Shown here in pieces: positions 1 to 8,471 of a stretch of DNA of 60,853 bases. The stretch spans positions 1-60,853 of the forward strand of contig CBDUHN010000015.1 in assembly GCA_965367295.1 (NCBI GenBank), in the 5' to 3' direction. The notes under the pieces are model-generated. The model was not told the origin of the DNA and searched no databases. It was given only the letters and a program-made list of their open reading frames with translations. The position numbers were made by a program, and so were the translations under genes. Position 1 is the first letter of the stretch; each line of letters starts with the position of its first letter. The DNA is from JAIVHA01 sp965367295 (GTDB lineage: Bacteria > Pseudomonadota > Gammaproteobacteria > DSM-19610).

Positions 1-960
1 CAACAAAAACGCATCGTCGCCAAAATCGAAGAACTCTTCTCCCATATCGACGCCGGCATCGAAGCCCTAAAAAAAGCCAAACAACTCCTCAAACAATACC
101 GCCAATCCGTCCTCAAAGCCGCCGTCACCGGTGAGCTCACCAAAGAATGGCGCGAGGCAAACAAGGACAAACTCGAACCCGCCTCCCAACTACTCGAACG
201 CATCCTCAAAGAACGCCGCCAAAAGTGGGAAGAACAACAACTCGAACAATTCAAAGCCAAAGGCAAAATGCCTAGGGATGACAAGTGGAAGGAGAAGTAT
301 AAAGAACCGGAAACTGTTGATGTCGAGCCGTTTGATATTCCAGATGAATGGCGCTGGGTTTCATTGGATACGTTTTTACAAAATATTGAGGCAGGAAAAA
401 GCTTTAAATGTGATGAAAGGCCACCGAATGATGGCGAGACGGGAATTGTAAAAGTAAGTGCTGTAACCTGGGGTGAGTTCGATTCGAATGAAAGTAAAAC
501 GGTTTTAGACAAATCAAAAATTAATCCAAATTATAGGATTGAGGAAGGTGACTTCCTATTTAGTAGAGCAAACACGATTGAGTTAGTTGGTGCTTGTGTG
601 ATTGTTAAGCATGCGGACAAAGACTTACTGTTGAGCGATAAAATTCTCCGTTTTGTGATGCCAATTGAATGGAAGGAATGGGTTCAGCTATGTTTGCGCA
701 CACAACATGGAAGAAGCGAGATGGAAAGCCTGGCAACTGGTAATCAGGAGTCTATGAGAAATATAGCGCAGGGAAATATTCGAAAAATTAGAATCCCCTT
801 AATTCCAGATGAAGAGCTAACTGAGATATCAAGTCTAGTTGTTCAGAAAATAGATGCGATTGTGCGTATGGAAATTGAATTAAATACACAATTAGCAAAT
901 GCAGAAAAAAACAAACAATCAATATTGGCTTCAGCATTTTCGGGTAGTTTAGGCTTTTGA
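1..960 (+). CDS. hsdS: Type I restriction-modification specificity subunit, 3' part
   Basis: The frame is open from the first base, so the gene starts outside the window; 319 residues are visible. The first ~90 residues form the charged helical spacer typical of HsdS (heptad-like stretches rich in K, E, Q and L). Then comes a second target recognition domain (about residues 100-280: a W-V-S-L entry, then a G-D-F-L-F-S-R-A-N core as in HsdS TRDs) and a closing helix ending in S-I-L-A-S-A-F-S-G-S-L. HsdS binds two HsdM and chooses the DNA site. The spacer is GC-rich whereas the TRD is AT-rich, which suggests the TRD was exchanged by recombination. The helicase gene begins 30 bases downstream. 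Family assignment is secure; the recognised site cannot be inferred. Confidence 0.9.
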   Translation, partial: QQKRIVAKIEELFSHIDAGIEALKKAKQLLKQYRQSVLKAAVTGELTKEWREANKDKLEPASQLLERILKERRQKWEEQQLEQFKAKGKMPRDDKWKEKYKEPETVDVEPFDIPDEWRWVSLDTFLQNIEAGKSFKCDERPPNDGETGIVKVSAVTWGEFDSNESKTVLDKSKINPNYRIEEGDFLFSRANTIELVGACVIVKHADKDLLLSDKILRFVMPIEWKEWVQLCLRTQHGRSEMESLATGNQESMRNIAQGNIRKIRIPLIPDEELTEISSLVVQKIDAIVRMEIELNTQLANAEKNKQSILASAFSGSLGF

Positions 961-990
961 TCTTGGCTTCGAAAGAAACAGAGGAATAGG

Positions 991-3900
991 ATGGCCACAG
1001 AATTGGAGGGTACGTTGCTTAAAACAATAACGATACCAGGAGTTACCATTATTTCCGATAAATTTGGAGAGAACGTCGTTTCTCGTTTAGCAAATAAATC
1101 AACAACAGTCGAGGTAGAGATTTCTGATAGTGAATTTTCAAGTTTTTATCAATTAAGAACAGGGTTATCAGCTCCTTTTGATGAAATTTACCTTAAGAAG
1201 CCCAGAACAAGGCTACGTGATCATGAAGGTAAATATTGTTTGAAAATTCAAGATGGGACTATGTTGGAAGATCTTGACGAATCAACGAAACTTCAGTGGA
1301 TCGAGAATCCTTTGAAAGATTGCACGTCTTCACCTAATGAAATTGTTCGGAGTTGGTTAGGTAAGTTTGAGTTTAAAGAAGATCTACCGGAAATTAATCA
1401 GTTAGGATTAAGAAAACCTCAATTAGGTGCTTTACATGCAATATCAGCCTATTTTGCAACTGACCAAATGCTTGAACCAGCAACAGTCGTACTACCAACT
1501 GGTACAGGTAAAACTGAAACCATGTTGGCAACATTGTTATATCAACGCTGCGAGAAGGTTCTTGTAATAGTGCCATCGAGTGCGTTGAGAGATCAGATAT
1601 CAAATAAATTTACTACTCTGGGTTATTTGCAAAACCTTGGTGTTGTCGGGTTTGATCTAAAAATGCCCTATGTTGCGAAAATCACTAAGGGTATACATTC
1701 TGCTGAGGTATTAAATAGTCTAGTTGAAAACTCAAATGTCATTATTGCTACAGCATCAATTATCAATTCGTCAACCTCAGAAATAATTGATCTATTGTGT
1801 CAGAATTGTTCACATCTATTCATTGATGAAGCGCATCATATTTCCGCTAATACATGGATAAAGATTCGAGATCGATTTGAGGATAAACGAATCATCCAAT
1901 TCACAGCTACCCCTTTTCGAAATGATGGAAAGGCATTGGGTGGAAGAATTATTTATAACTATACAATGGGTGAGGCTCAGCGTGCCGGTTATTTTATGAC
2001 CGTTAATATGCAGCCTGTTGAGGAATATATTGAGGATCAGGCAGATTCTGCAATTGCACAAATCGCGGTAGATAAACTCAGAGAGGATATGGCAAATGAA
2101 TTGAATCATTTGTTACTGGCGCGAGTAAGCTCAAAAATTAGGGCTGAAGAGGTCTTCGAAATATATCAGGATATTGCTCCTGACTTGAACCCAATAATGG
2201 TTCATTCCGGTCATTCAAATGCTGTCGTAAGAGAAAAACTAAATCAACTACATACATTTGAATCAAAAATTGTTGTTTGCGTCGATATGTTGGGTGAGGG
2301 ATATGACCTTCCGAATCTAAAAATTGCAGCAATCCACGATCATCACAAAAGCCTTGCTATAACGTTGCAATTTATCGGTCGTTTTACGCGCACTGATAGG
2401 AATCAAAATATTGGTGAAGCAACAGCTGTAGTTAATATCGCTGATCCAGAGATAGAGAATGAGCTGAAACAGCTTTATTCACAAGGTGCAGATTGGGATG
2501 TTGTTCTTCGTCGACTGTCAGAAAGAAGAATACAAAAAGAAGTAAGGCTACAAGAAATCGTTGACTCTCTCAAAACAGATGGCGATTTACACAATGTAAT
2601 TTCGCTATGGAATATCAAGCCTTCATTATCCGCGATGCTGTTTACTACTCAATGTGATAACTGGAACCCACATGCATTCATTACTGATCTACCTAAGTTT
2701 GATGAACACTGGTATGCAATTTCTGAAGAAGAGAAATTATTGGTTGTTTTAGCGATAAATTCAACGCCAGTCAAATGGGGGACGTACAAGGACTTAAGGG
2801 ATATAAACTATAAATTGTTAATAGCCTATTGGAACCAGGAAAGAAATGCGTTAATTGTTTTCTCAAATGATTATGATGTATTTCGTGTAGTCAGGCTGGC
2901 AAAAAACATATGTGGAGAAGATGCAAATGTCTTTTCTGGTGAGCGTATTTTTAATGTATTTAATAATATCGAGTATCCATTAGTGAGAAATCTTGGTGGA
3001 TCTCAAATTGGAGCAATAAGCTTTACTCAGTTTTTTGGTCCAAACGTTACAGAAGGGCTTGGGCGAATAGAACAGGCAGAACTTAATCTAAGTAATATCG
3101 CCACAATGGGATATGAGGATGGTAATAAGGTATTGTGGGGTTGTTCAGAAAGGAAAGGGAAAATATGGTCACCACAAGCATGTGATTCGATCTCAGATTG
3201 GTGTGAGTGGGTAGATTATGCTTGGGATAAGATTTTGCAAGGTGGTATTGAGCAGGGAAACATAACACGCGACTTCTTGAAGCCAGAGAAAATCACTTCA
3301 CGATATGAGCAGTTTCCTGTGTCTGTTCAGTGGGGTGAGTATATTCAATCATCATATGAAGATACTGTTAAGATTGTATTTGGGACTGTGGAAATACCAT
3401 TTTACCAGGTTGATTTGTCAATAGATGAACCTTCAGAAACGGGACATTTAAGAATAAAAATTAGCTCAGACAATGAATTTTCTGTTTATGAACAGAGATT
3501 AACTGAACAGTCTCCATACTTTGAATATGAGCTAGTTGAAGGTAATCCCATTGGTGTAATTCGGGGCCGTAAGGAGTTGCAAGATTTTATTGAGTATATG
3601 AATACAGATCCGATCTATATTAATTACATAGATGGCTCGTTTTCTTATAACTGTTTCCTAATTAGAGTGACTGATGCTATTGGCTCATATCCAGCAGATG
3701 ATTTAGAAGTTGGTGATTGGAACGGAATAAATATTCAAAGTGAGTCAATGGGTAAAAATGGACATCAGGATACTGTTCAGTATCGTTCTTTTGAACGAAT
3801 AGTAGATGATTATGACATCATTATAAATGATGATGGTAGTGGTGAAGCAGCAGATCTCGTGGCTTTAAAGCTAGAAGATAATGAAATCGTTTTGGAATTG

Positions 3901-4272
3901 ATTCATTGCAAATACTCTTCTTCGGCAAATCCGGGTGCTAGAGTAGGTGATCTCTATGAAGTATGTGGACAGGCACAAAGATCCATTAGATGGAAGCATA
4001 TGGGGTTTATGACTCTCTACAAAAGAATTAAGCATAGAGACCAACTCTGGAGAGATACTGGGAATTCACGCTTTTTGAAAGGTTCTATTTCAGATCTAAC
4101 AAATCTAAAAAACAGATCAAGAAGAATACCAATAAAATTCAAGGTCACTATTGTTCAGCCCGGCGTGAGTGCAGCGCAAGCCAACCAAGAAATGTTACGC
4201 CTACTAGGTAGTACAGCACAGTATATTAAGAAGACAACAGAAGCAGATTTAACAGTCATCGTATCGGATTAA
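991..4272 (+). CDS. SF2 DEAD/DEAH helicase, possible C-terminal nuclease (HsdR-position protein)
   Basis: This 1093-residue protein has clear superfamily 2 helicase motifs: Walker A P-T-G-T-G-K-T-E at 169-176, DEAH at 279-282, T-A-T-P-F at 305-309, a motif V-like G-E-G-Y-D-L-P-N at 435-442 and motif VI Q-F-I-G-R-F-T-R at 460-467. The region after ~500 matches nothing I recognise until ~945-980, where an acidic patch (E952, D955) is followed by E969-L-I-H-C-K974. That is compatible with a degenerate PD-(D/E)XK-like nuclease core, but this is tentative. It lies between hsdS and hsdM where HsdR would be expected, yet classical HsdR has its nuclease at the N-terminus. It may replace HsdR as the translocase/effector, or be a separate defence helicase. 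Base composition is much more AT-rich than the flanking chromosome, a sign of transfer. Confidence 0.8.
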   Translation: MATELEGTLLKTITIPGVTIISDKFGENVVSRLANKSTTVEVEISDSEFSSFYQLRTGLSAPFDEIYLKKPRTRLRDHEGKYCLKIQDGTMLEDLDESTKLQWIENPLKDCTSSPNEIVRSWLGKFEFKEDLPEINQLGLRKPQLGALHAISAYFATDQMLEPATVVLPTGTGKTETMLATLLYQRCEKVLVIVPSSALRDQISNKFTTLGYLQNLGVVGFDLKMPYVAKITKGIHSAEVLNSLVENSNVIIATASIINSSTSEIIDLLCQNCSHLFIDEAHHISANTWIKIRDRFEDKRIIQFTATPFRNDGKALGGRIIYNYTMGEAQRAGYFMTVNMQPVEEYIEDQADSAIAQIAVDKLREDMANELNHLLLARVSSKIRAEEVFEIYQDIAPDLNPIMVHSGHSNAVVREKLNQLHTFESKIVVCVDMLGEGYDLPNLKIAAIHDHHKSLAITLQFIGRFTRTDRNQNIGEATAVVNIADPEIENELKQLYSQGADWDVVLRRLSERRIQKEVRLQEIVDSLKTDGDLHNVISLWNIKPSLSAMLFTTQCDNWNPHAFITDLPKFDEHWYAISEEEKLLVVLAINSTPVKWGTYKDLRDINYKLLIAYWNQERNALIVFSNDYDVFRVVRLAKNICGEDANVFSGERIFNVFNNIEYPLVRNLGGSQIGAISFTQFFGPNVTEGLGRIEQAELNLSNIATMGYEDGNKVLWGCSERKGKIWSPQACDSISDWCEWVDYAWDKILQGGIEQGNITRDFLKPEKITSRYEQFPVSVQWGEYIQSSYEDTVKIVFGTVEIPFYQVDLSIDEPSETGHLRIKISSDNEFSVYEQRLTEQSPYFEYELVEGNPIGVIRGRKELQDFIEYMNTDPIYINYIDGSFSYNCFLIRVTDAIGSYPADDLEVGDWNGINIQSESMGKNGHQDTVQYRSFERIVDDYDIIINDDGSGEAADLVALKLEDNEIVLELIHCKYSSSANPGARVGDLYEVCGQAQRSIRWKHMGFMTLYKRIKHRDQLWRDTGNSRFLKGSISDLTNLKNRSRRIPIKFKVTIVQPGVSAAQANQEMLRLLGSTAQYIKKTTEADLTVIVSD

Positions 4273-4324
4273 ATATCGATATTTGTTTCATGCAAACAAA
4301 TATAAGTTGAGTAACAAATTAATA

Positions 4325-4733
4325 ATGAGCACATCAGAAATAGTAAACAAAGTCTGGAACTACGCCCACGTTTTACGTGACGATGGCGTGGGTTATGGAG
4401 ATTATGTCGAACAGATCACCTATTTAATCTTCCTTAAAATGGCCGATGAGCGTGAGAAGGGTGGAATTCCCTCACCCCATCCCTCTCCCAGTGGGAGAGG
4501 GGGAGTTGGTGTGCCCAAGAAATTCGCTTGGGCAAGCTTAGTTAGATTGGATGGTGATGATCTGGAACTGCAATACCGCCATACCCTGGAAAACCTGGGT
4601 AAACAGGGCGGCATGTTAGGCACTATCTTCCGCAAGGCACAAAACAGGATCCAGGACGCCGCCAGGCTGGACGCCTGATCAAGATGATCGACAAGGCGCA
4701 GCGGCCCGTCTCGCCGGGTGATATGAAAGGCGG
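4325..4733 (+). pseudogene. Broken 5' duplicate of hsdM
   Basis: An ATG at 4325 opens a reading frame that matches the first ~115 residues of the intact HsdM at 6021, including the same in-frame palindromic insert. A one-base deletion relative to the intact copy near 4670 (CTGGAC instead of CTGGAAC) shifts the frame to a TGA at 4676-4678. DNA similarity continues past the stop to about 4733 and then ends abruptly. The offset to the intact copy is exactly 1696 bases up to the deletion. It lacks the methyltransferase motifs and cannot be a working HsdM. A ~117-residue fragment able to bind HsdM or HsdS is conceivable but speculative. Confidence 0.88.
4481..4501. repeat. REP-like palindrome inside the hsdM fragment
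   Basis: Perfect 9-base arms CCCTCTCCC and GGGAGAGGG enclose the loop AGT. It is read in frame as the Pro/Ser/Gly-rich stretch of the HsdM fragment. The same arms recur at 6177-6197 and, with a CAC loop, at 60516-60536, so this is a dispersed palindromic element. Confidence 0.8.
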
Positions 4734-4745
4734 TTTATCAGCTAC

Positions 4746-4791
4746 TTGACTATACCTATCCCACTGCTATTCTTTATTCGCGAATTGCGAA
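4746..4791 (+). promoter_or_regulatory. Candidate promoter and operator of the toxin-antitoxin pair
   Basis: TTGACT at 4746-4751 and TATTCT at 4768-4773 are separated by 16 bases, a plausible sigma-70 pair. Just downstream, TTCGC (4777-4781) and GCGAA (4787-4791) form an inverted repeat around GAATT, overlapping the palindrome ATTCGCGAAT (4776-4785). It lies 14 bases before the start of the HTH-containing antitoxin gene, so autoregulation is a reasonable inference. Confidence 0.5.
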
Positions 4792-4804
4792 CAGTGAATA
4801 GGCG

Positions 4805-5674
4805 ATGAATCTCAAACCCCAGGACATTCTGTTTCTGCTGAAGCTCGTTGCGCTAGGCGGAAAAGACTGGTCTTACAACAAGTTGGCGATAGACCTCGGC
4901 ATGAGCCCAGCGGAAGTCCATGCGGCGGCCAAACGCGCGCACGCCGCCAGGCTTGCCAACAGATCCGATGGGAAAATTCACCCCGATATTAATAACGTAA
5001 TGGATTTCCTGCTGAATGGCATGCAGTACGTCTTCGTTCCGGAGCGGGGAGGGTTAACACGCGGGATGCCGACTTCCTTTGCCTATGCGCCCCTGCGCTC
5101 CTGTTTTGTTCCGGATAATGAACCGCCGCCCGTGTGGCCGGATCCGGAAGGTGAGGTGCGCGGCGAGTCATTTTCGCCTTTGTACAAGTCCGCCCCGGTT
5201 GCCGCGAAGAACGATCCGGCGCTCTATGCGCTGCTGGCGCTGGTTGACGCTATTCGCGGTGGACGGGCAGGGGAGCGCGAAATCGCGAAGAAGGAATTGA
5301 AGAAACGTTTATCTGCGAAGGCAGGTAATGGGGATATGGCGGTGACGGGTAACCGGGACAGATTGGTCATTGGTGGTGTGTTGGAAGTATCGCGTGCCGC
5401 CTTGCGCAAGCTGGCGCGGCATTATCACATTCGGCGGCTGGTGCTGTTCGGCTCGGCTGCGCGCGGCGAGCTCAGGCCGGATAGCGATATCGACCTGCTG
5501 GTTGAGTTTGAAAACAGCGCTTCACCTTCGCTGGGTGGCATGGTGGAAATTCAGGATGCCTTCGTCAAGCTATTCGGTGGCCGCAAGGTGGACATGGCCA
5601 CGCCGGCTATTCTCAATAACCCGTATCGGAAGCGAGCGATAGAGAAGGACATGGAAGAACTCTATGCAGCCTGA
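4805..5674 (+). CDS. MNT-family nucleotidyltransferase antitoxin with N-terminal HTH-like domain
   Basis: 289 residues. The C-terminal ~110 residues are a minimal nucleotidyltransferase: G216-S217 followed after ten residues by D228-I-D230 (the GSx10DxD motif), with a third acidic residue at D263 (K-V-D-M). MNT antitoxins of this type neutralise HEPN toxins by attaching AMP to a tyrosine near the HEPN active site. The first ~70 residues look like a winged-helix/HTH domain (D-W-S-Y-N-K-L-A, then G-M-S-P-A-E-V-H-A-A-A-K-R-A), followed by a linker. MNT antitoxins are usually single-domain proteins of ~100-140 residues, so this is a regulator-antitoxin fusion. The last 11 bases overlap the HEPN gene, as expected for a coupled pair. 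Confidence 0.85.
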   Translation: MNLKPQDILFLLKLVALGGKDWSYNKLAIDLGMSPAEVHAAAKRAHAARLANRSDGKIHPDINNVMDFLLNGMQYVFVPERGGLTRGMPTSFAYAPLRSCFVPDNEPPPVWPDPEGEVRGESFSPLYKSAPVAAKNDPALYALLALVDAIRGGRAGEREIAKKELKKRLSAKAGNGDMAVTGNRDRLVIGGVLEVSRAALRKLARHYHIRRLVLFGSAARGELRPDSDIDLLVEFENSASPSLGGMVEIQDAFVKLFGGRKVDMATPAILNNPYRKRAIEKDMEELYAA

Positions 5675-6017
5675 AGATCGAGACCCCGCCCATTTATGGG
5701 ACATGCTGCAAGCCGCCAGGGAAGTGGATTCGATGCTGAAGCATCATGACCTGGTGGCCTTTCTGGAAGATCTCGTATTGCTACGGGCCATTGAACGTAC
5801 TGTTGAAATTATTGGTGAGGCGGCGCGCCGGGTGTCGGTGACTTATCAGAATGCCCATCCTGAAATCCCCTGGCGCGGGATTATCGGTCAGCGCAATATC
5901 CTGGCCCACGAATATGGGCAGATTGATCATGAGTTGCTTTATAAAACAGTTACAGACGACATTCCTGAATTAATTGTTTTGCTTGAAAATGTATTGCCAC
6001 CCCTGGAAGAAGAGTAA
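5664..6017 (+). CDS. HEPN-family (DUF86/HepT-like) toxin RNase
   Basis: 117 residues, all-helical composition. The motif R77-N-I-L-A-H82-E-Y84 fits the RX4HXY signature of HepT-type HEPN ribonucleases; Y84 is the residue equivalent to the one AMPylated by the partner MNT protein in the characterised Shewanella pair. The ATG overlaps the antitoxin gene by 11 bases, so translation is coupled. All catalytic residues are present, so the toxin looks intact. It ends 3 bases before the intact hsdM, which places a toxin-antitoxin pair directly upstream of and in line with the methyltransferase gene. Target RNA is unknown. Confidence 0.88.
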   Translation: MQPEDRDPAHLWDMLQAAREVDSMLKHHDLVAFLEDLVLLRAIERTVEIIGEAARRVSVTYQNAHPEIPWRGIIGQRNILAHEYGQIDHELLYKTVTDDIPELIVLLENVLPPLEEE

Positions 6018-6020
6018 ACG

Positions 6021-6429
6021 ATGAGTGCATCTGAGATAGTTAACAAGGTCTGGAACTATGCCCACGTTCTCAGGGACGACGGGGTTGGATACGGCGACTA
6101 TGTGGAGCAGATCACCTATTTGATCTTCCTCAAAATGGCCGATGAGCGGGAGAAGGGTGGAATTCCCTCACCCCATCCCTCTCCCAGTGGGAGAGGGGGA
6201 GTTGGTGTGCCCAAGAAATTCGCTTGGGCAAGCTTAGTTAGATTGGATGGTGATGATCTGGAACTGCAATACCGCCATACCCTGGAAAACCTGGGTAAAC
6301 AGGGCGGCATGTTAGGCACCATCTTCCGCAAGGCACAAAACAAGATCCAGGACCCCGCCAAGCTGGAACGCCTGATCAAGATGATCGACAAGGAGCAGTG
6401 GTCCACCTTGCCGGCGGATGTGAAAGGCG
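6021..6429 (+). repeat. Second copy of the ~409-base direct repeat (hsdM 5' end)
   Basis: This stretch corresponds to 4325-4733. The two copies bracket the HEPN/MNT genes as a long direct repeat. Similarity is uneven: I count 23 differences in the first ~129 bases (all but one silent), then almost none over the next ~190 bases, then several again near the 3' end. Confidence 0.85.
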
Positions 6430-7517
6430 AAATCTACGAAGGTCTGTTGGAGCGCAATGCGCAGGATGTGAAAGGCGGTGCCGGGCAATACTTTACCCCG
6501 CGCCCGTTAATCCAGGCGATGGTGGAGGTGATGCAACCCAAACCCACCGACACCGTGGCCGATCCCGCCTGTGGTACCGGCGGCTTTTTATTGGCCGCCC
6601 ACGATTACATGGCGCCACAGGCCAGCTCCAAAAAAGAACAACGTCATCTCAAGGAACACGCCTTACGCGGTAACGATATCGTCGATAGCGTGGTGCGTTT
6701 ATGCGCCATGAACCTGTACCTGCACGGGATCGGTGGCGATGAATGCCCGGTTACGTCCAATGATGCCCTGGCCAAGGAAGTGGGGGATGATAAGGTCGAT
6801 ATGGTCCTGGCCAATCCGCCCTTTGGCAAAAAGAGCTCCATTACCGTCATCAATGAAAAGTCCGGTAAAAAGGAACAGGAAAAGCTGGTCTATGAGCGCG
6901 AAGACTTTTGGGCCACCACCTCCAACAAACAGCTCAACTTCGTGCAACACATCGCCAACATGCTCAAGATCGACGGCAAAGCCGCCGTGGTGGTGCCGGA
7001 TAACGTCCTCTTCGAAGGCGGCGCCGGTGAAACCGTGCGCAAAAACCTGCTGGAACGCTGCGACCTCCACACCTTGTTGCGTCTGCCCACCGGCATCTTC
7101 TACGCCCAGGGGGTGAAGGCCAACGTCATCTTCTTCGACGCCAAACCCGCCTCCAAAACCGCCTGGACCAGAAAACTCTGGATCTACGACTTCCGCACCA
7201 ACGTGCACATGACCCTGAAAACCAAGCGACTGGTGAAGCGTGATTTCGATGAGTTCATCGAATGCTACAAAGCCGAAGACCGCAGCAAGCGGCGGGAGTC
7301 CAGGAAGACCGAGCGCTGGAAATCATTCACGTATGACGAGCTCGTGGCCCGTGACAAGACCAATCTGGACATCTTCTGGCTCAAGGATGAATCCCTGGAG
7401 GATACAGAGAATCTACCGCCACCGGCTGTCCTGGCGGCGGAGATCGTGGAGCAACTGGAAGCGGCGTTGGAAGAGTTTCGGAGTGTAGAGGAAGTCCTGG
7501 CGGTGTCCGGTGAGTGA
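6021..7517 (+). CDS. hsdM: Type I restriction-modification DNA adenine methyltransferase subunit
   Basis: 498 residues. N-terminal helical HsdM domain (~1-150), then an N6-adenine methyltransferase core with D181-P-A-C-G-T-G-G-F (SAM-binding motif I) and N265-P-P-F (catalytic motif IV). With HsdS it methylates the recognition site. After F-L-K-M-A-D-E there is an extra Pro/Ser/Gly-rich insert (about residues 47-61) encoded by a palindromic repeat; other HsdM proteins have only a short I-P-K-like link there. The length stays in the family range and the frame is open, so the insert seems tolerated. The stop overlaps the next gene by 8 bases. Its 5' end is duplicated at 4325. Confidence 0.95.
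   Translation: MSASEIVNKVWNYAHVLRDDGVGYGDYVEQITYLIFLKMADEREKGGIPSPHPSPSGRGGVGVPKKFAWASLVRLDGDDLELQYRHTLENLGKQGGMLGTIFRKAQNKIQDPAKLERLIKMIDKEQWSTLPADVKGEIYEGLLERNAQDVKGGAGQYFTPRPLIQAMVEVMQPKPTDTVADPACGTGGFLLAAHDYMAPQASSKKEQRHLKEHALRGNDIVDSVVRLCAMNLYLHGIGGDECPVTSNDALAKEVGDDKVDMVLANPPFGKKSSITVINEKSGKKEQEKLVYEREDFWATTSNKQLNFVQHIANMLKIDGKAAVVVPDNVLFEGGAGETVRKNLLERCDLHTLLRLPTGIFYAQGVKANVIFFDAKPASKTAWTRKLWIYDFRTNVHMTLKTKRLVKRDFDEFIECYKAEDRSKRRESRKTERWKSFTYDELVARDKTNLDIFWLKDESLEDTENLPPPAVLAAEIVEQLEAALEEFRSVEEVLAVSGE
6177..6197. repeat. REP-like palindrome inside intact hsdM
   Basis: Identical to 4481-4501: arms CCCTCTCCC and GGGAGAGGG with loop AGT. It is translated as part of the in-frame insert of HsdM. 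A hairpin in the coding mRNA is expected. Confidence 0.8.
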
Positions 7518-8421
7518 TCTGAAAATATTCCGCTTGCAGGGCGGGGTAAAGCAACTGCAGGGTAGCGAAGCGCCTATCGAGAAATCGCTCCAGAGTCTCA
7601 TGGAGGCGAACCTTGAGATCCTTCTGGGGGTGAAATTCCTGAGAACGGAATACTCCACCGGCCGAGTGCATGGTGGTCGCATTGATACCCTGGGGATCGA
7701 TGAGAATGGATGCCCCGTGATCATTGAATACAAGCGATCCACCAATGAGAATGTAATCAATCAAGGCTTGTTCTACCTGGACTGGTTGCTGGATCATCAG
7801 GCCGAGTTCAAGTGGCTGGTAATGGAAACATTCGGCCAGGAAATGGCGGATACCATTGAGTGGAGCGGGCCTCGTCTATTGTGTATCGCCGGTGGATTCA
7901 CGCGCTACGATGAGCATGCGGTAAAGCAGATCAATCGCAATATCGAGTTGCTGCGCTACAGCTACTTCGAGGATGAGCTGCTGACGCTGGAACTGGTCAA
8001 TGCGACACAGGCTGGTTCATCCGGGAATGTCATCTCCCCAAATCCTTCAAAAGGGCAGATGCAGTACAAGCAATTCAGTGAATATCTGCAGCAGTCCGAT
8101 CAGCAACTGAAAGACCTTTTTGAGGCGGTAAATGCCTATTGCCTCAATCTTGGCGATGATGTCCAGGTCAAAACGCTGAAATTCTATCAAGCCTACAAAA
8201 GGATAAAGAATTTCGTTTGTGCCGAGGTAAGGCCCCAGCTTCAGCATGTGCTTCTCTTTTTGAAGGTGGATCCTGGTTCGGTGGATCTGGAGGAAGGGTT
8301 TTCCAGGGACGTAAGCACCATCGGGCATTTCGGTACCGGTGATCTGGAAGTCACCATTGCCAGTCTTGCCGACCTGCGAAAAGCCGAACCGTTGATCAAT
8401 GCAAGTTATGAAGCAAGCTAG
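7510..8421 (+). CDS. DUF5655-type protein with N-terminal PD-(D/E)XK nuclease-like domain
   Basis: 303 residues, GTG start overlapping the hsdM stop. The N-terminal half has G-R-I-D59-T-L-G-I-D followed by V-I-I-E73-Y-K75-R-S, a well-formed D...ExK nuclease core like that of NucS/DUF91-type proteins. The C-terminal ~110 residues (V-K-T-L-K-F-Y-Q-A-Y-K-R-I-K-N-F and onward) match my recollection of the DUF5655 domain. Proteins of this build often ride in restriction islands. Overlap with hsdM implies co-translation and a link to the restriction system; whether it supplies DNA cleavage is inference. Confidence 0.75.
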   Translation: MSDLKIFRLQGGVKQLQGSEAPIEKSLQSLMEANLEILLGVKFLRTEYSTGRVHGGRIDTLGIDENGCPVIIEYKRSTNENVINQGLFYLDWLLDHQAEFKWLVMETFGQEMADTIEWSGPRLLCIAGGFTRYDEHAVKQINRNIELLRYSYFEDELLTLELVNATQAGSSGNVISPNPSKGQMQYKQFSEYLQQSDQQLKDLFEAVNAYCLNLGDDVQVKTLKFYQAYKRIKNFVCAEVRPQLQHVLLFLKVDPGSVDLEEGFSRDVSTIGHFGTGDLEVTIASLADLRKAEPLINASYEAS

Positions 8422-8471
8422 ACAGGATTTTGAAGGTGGTGTGCTGAATTATTCATACGGGGGCTTCAGGG

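Noticed and set aside
4325..4678. Fragment considered as a short functional HsdM
   Set aside because: No methyltransferase motifs, and a one-base deletion against the intact copy explains the stop.
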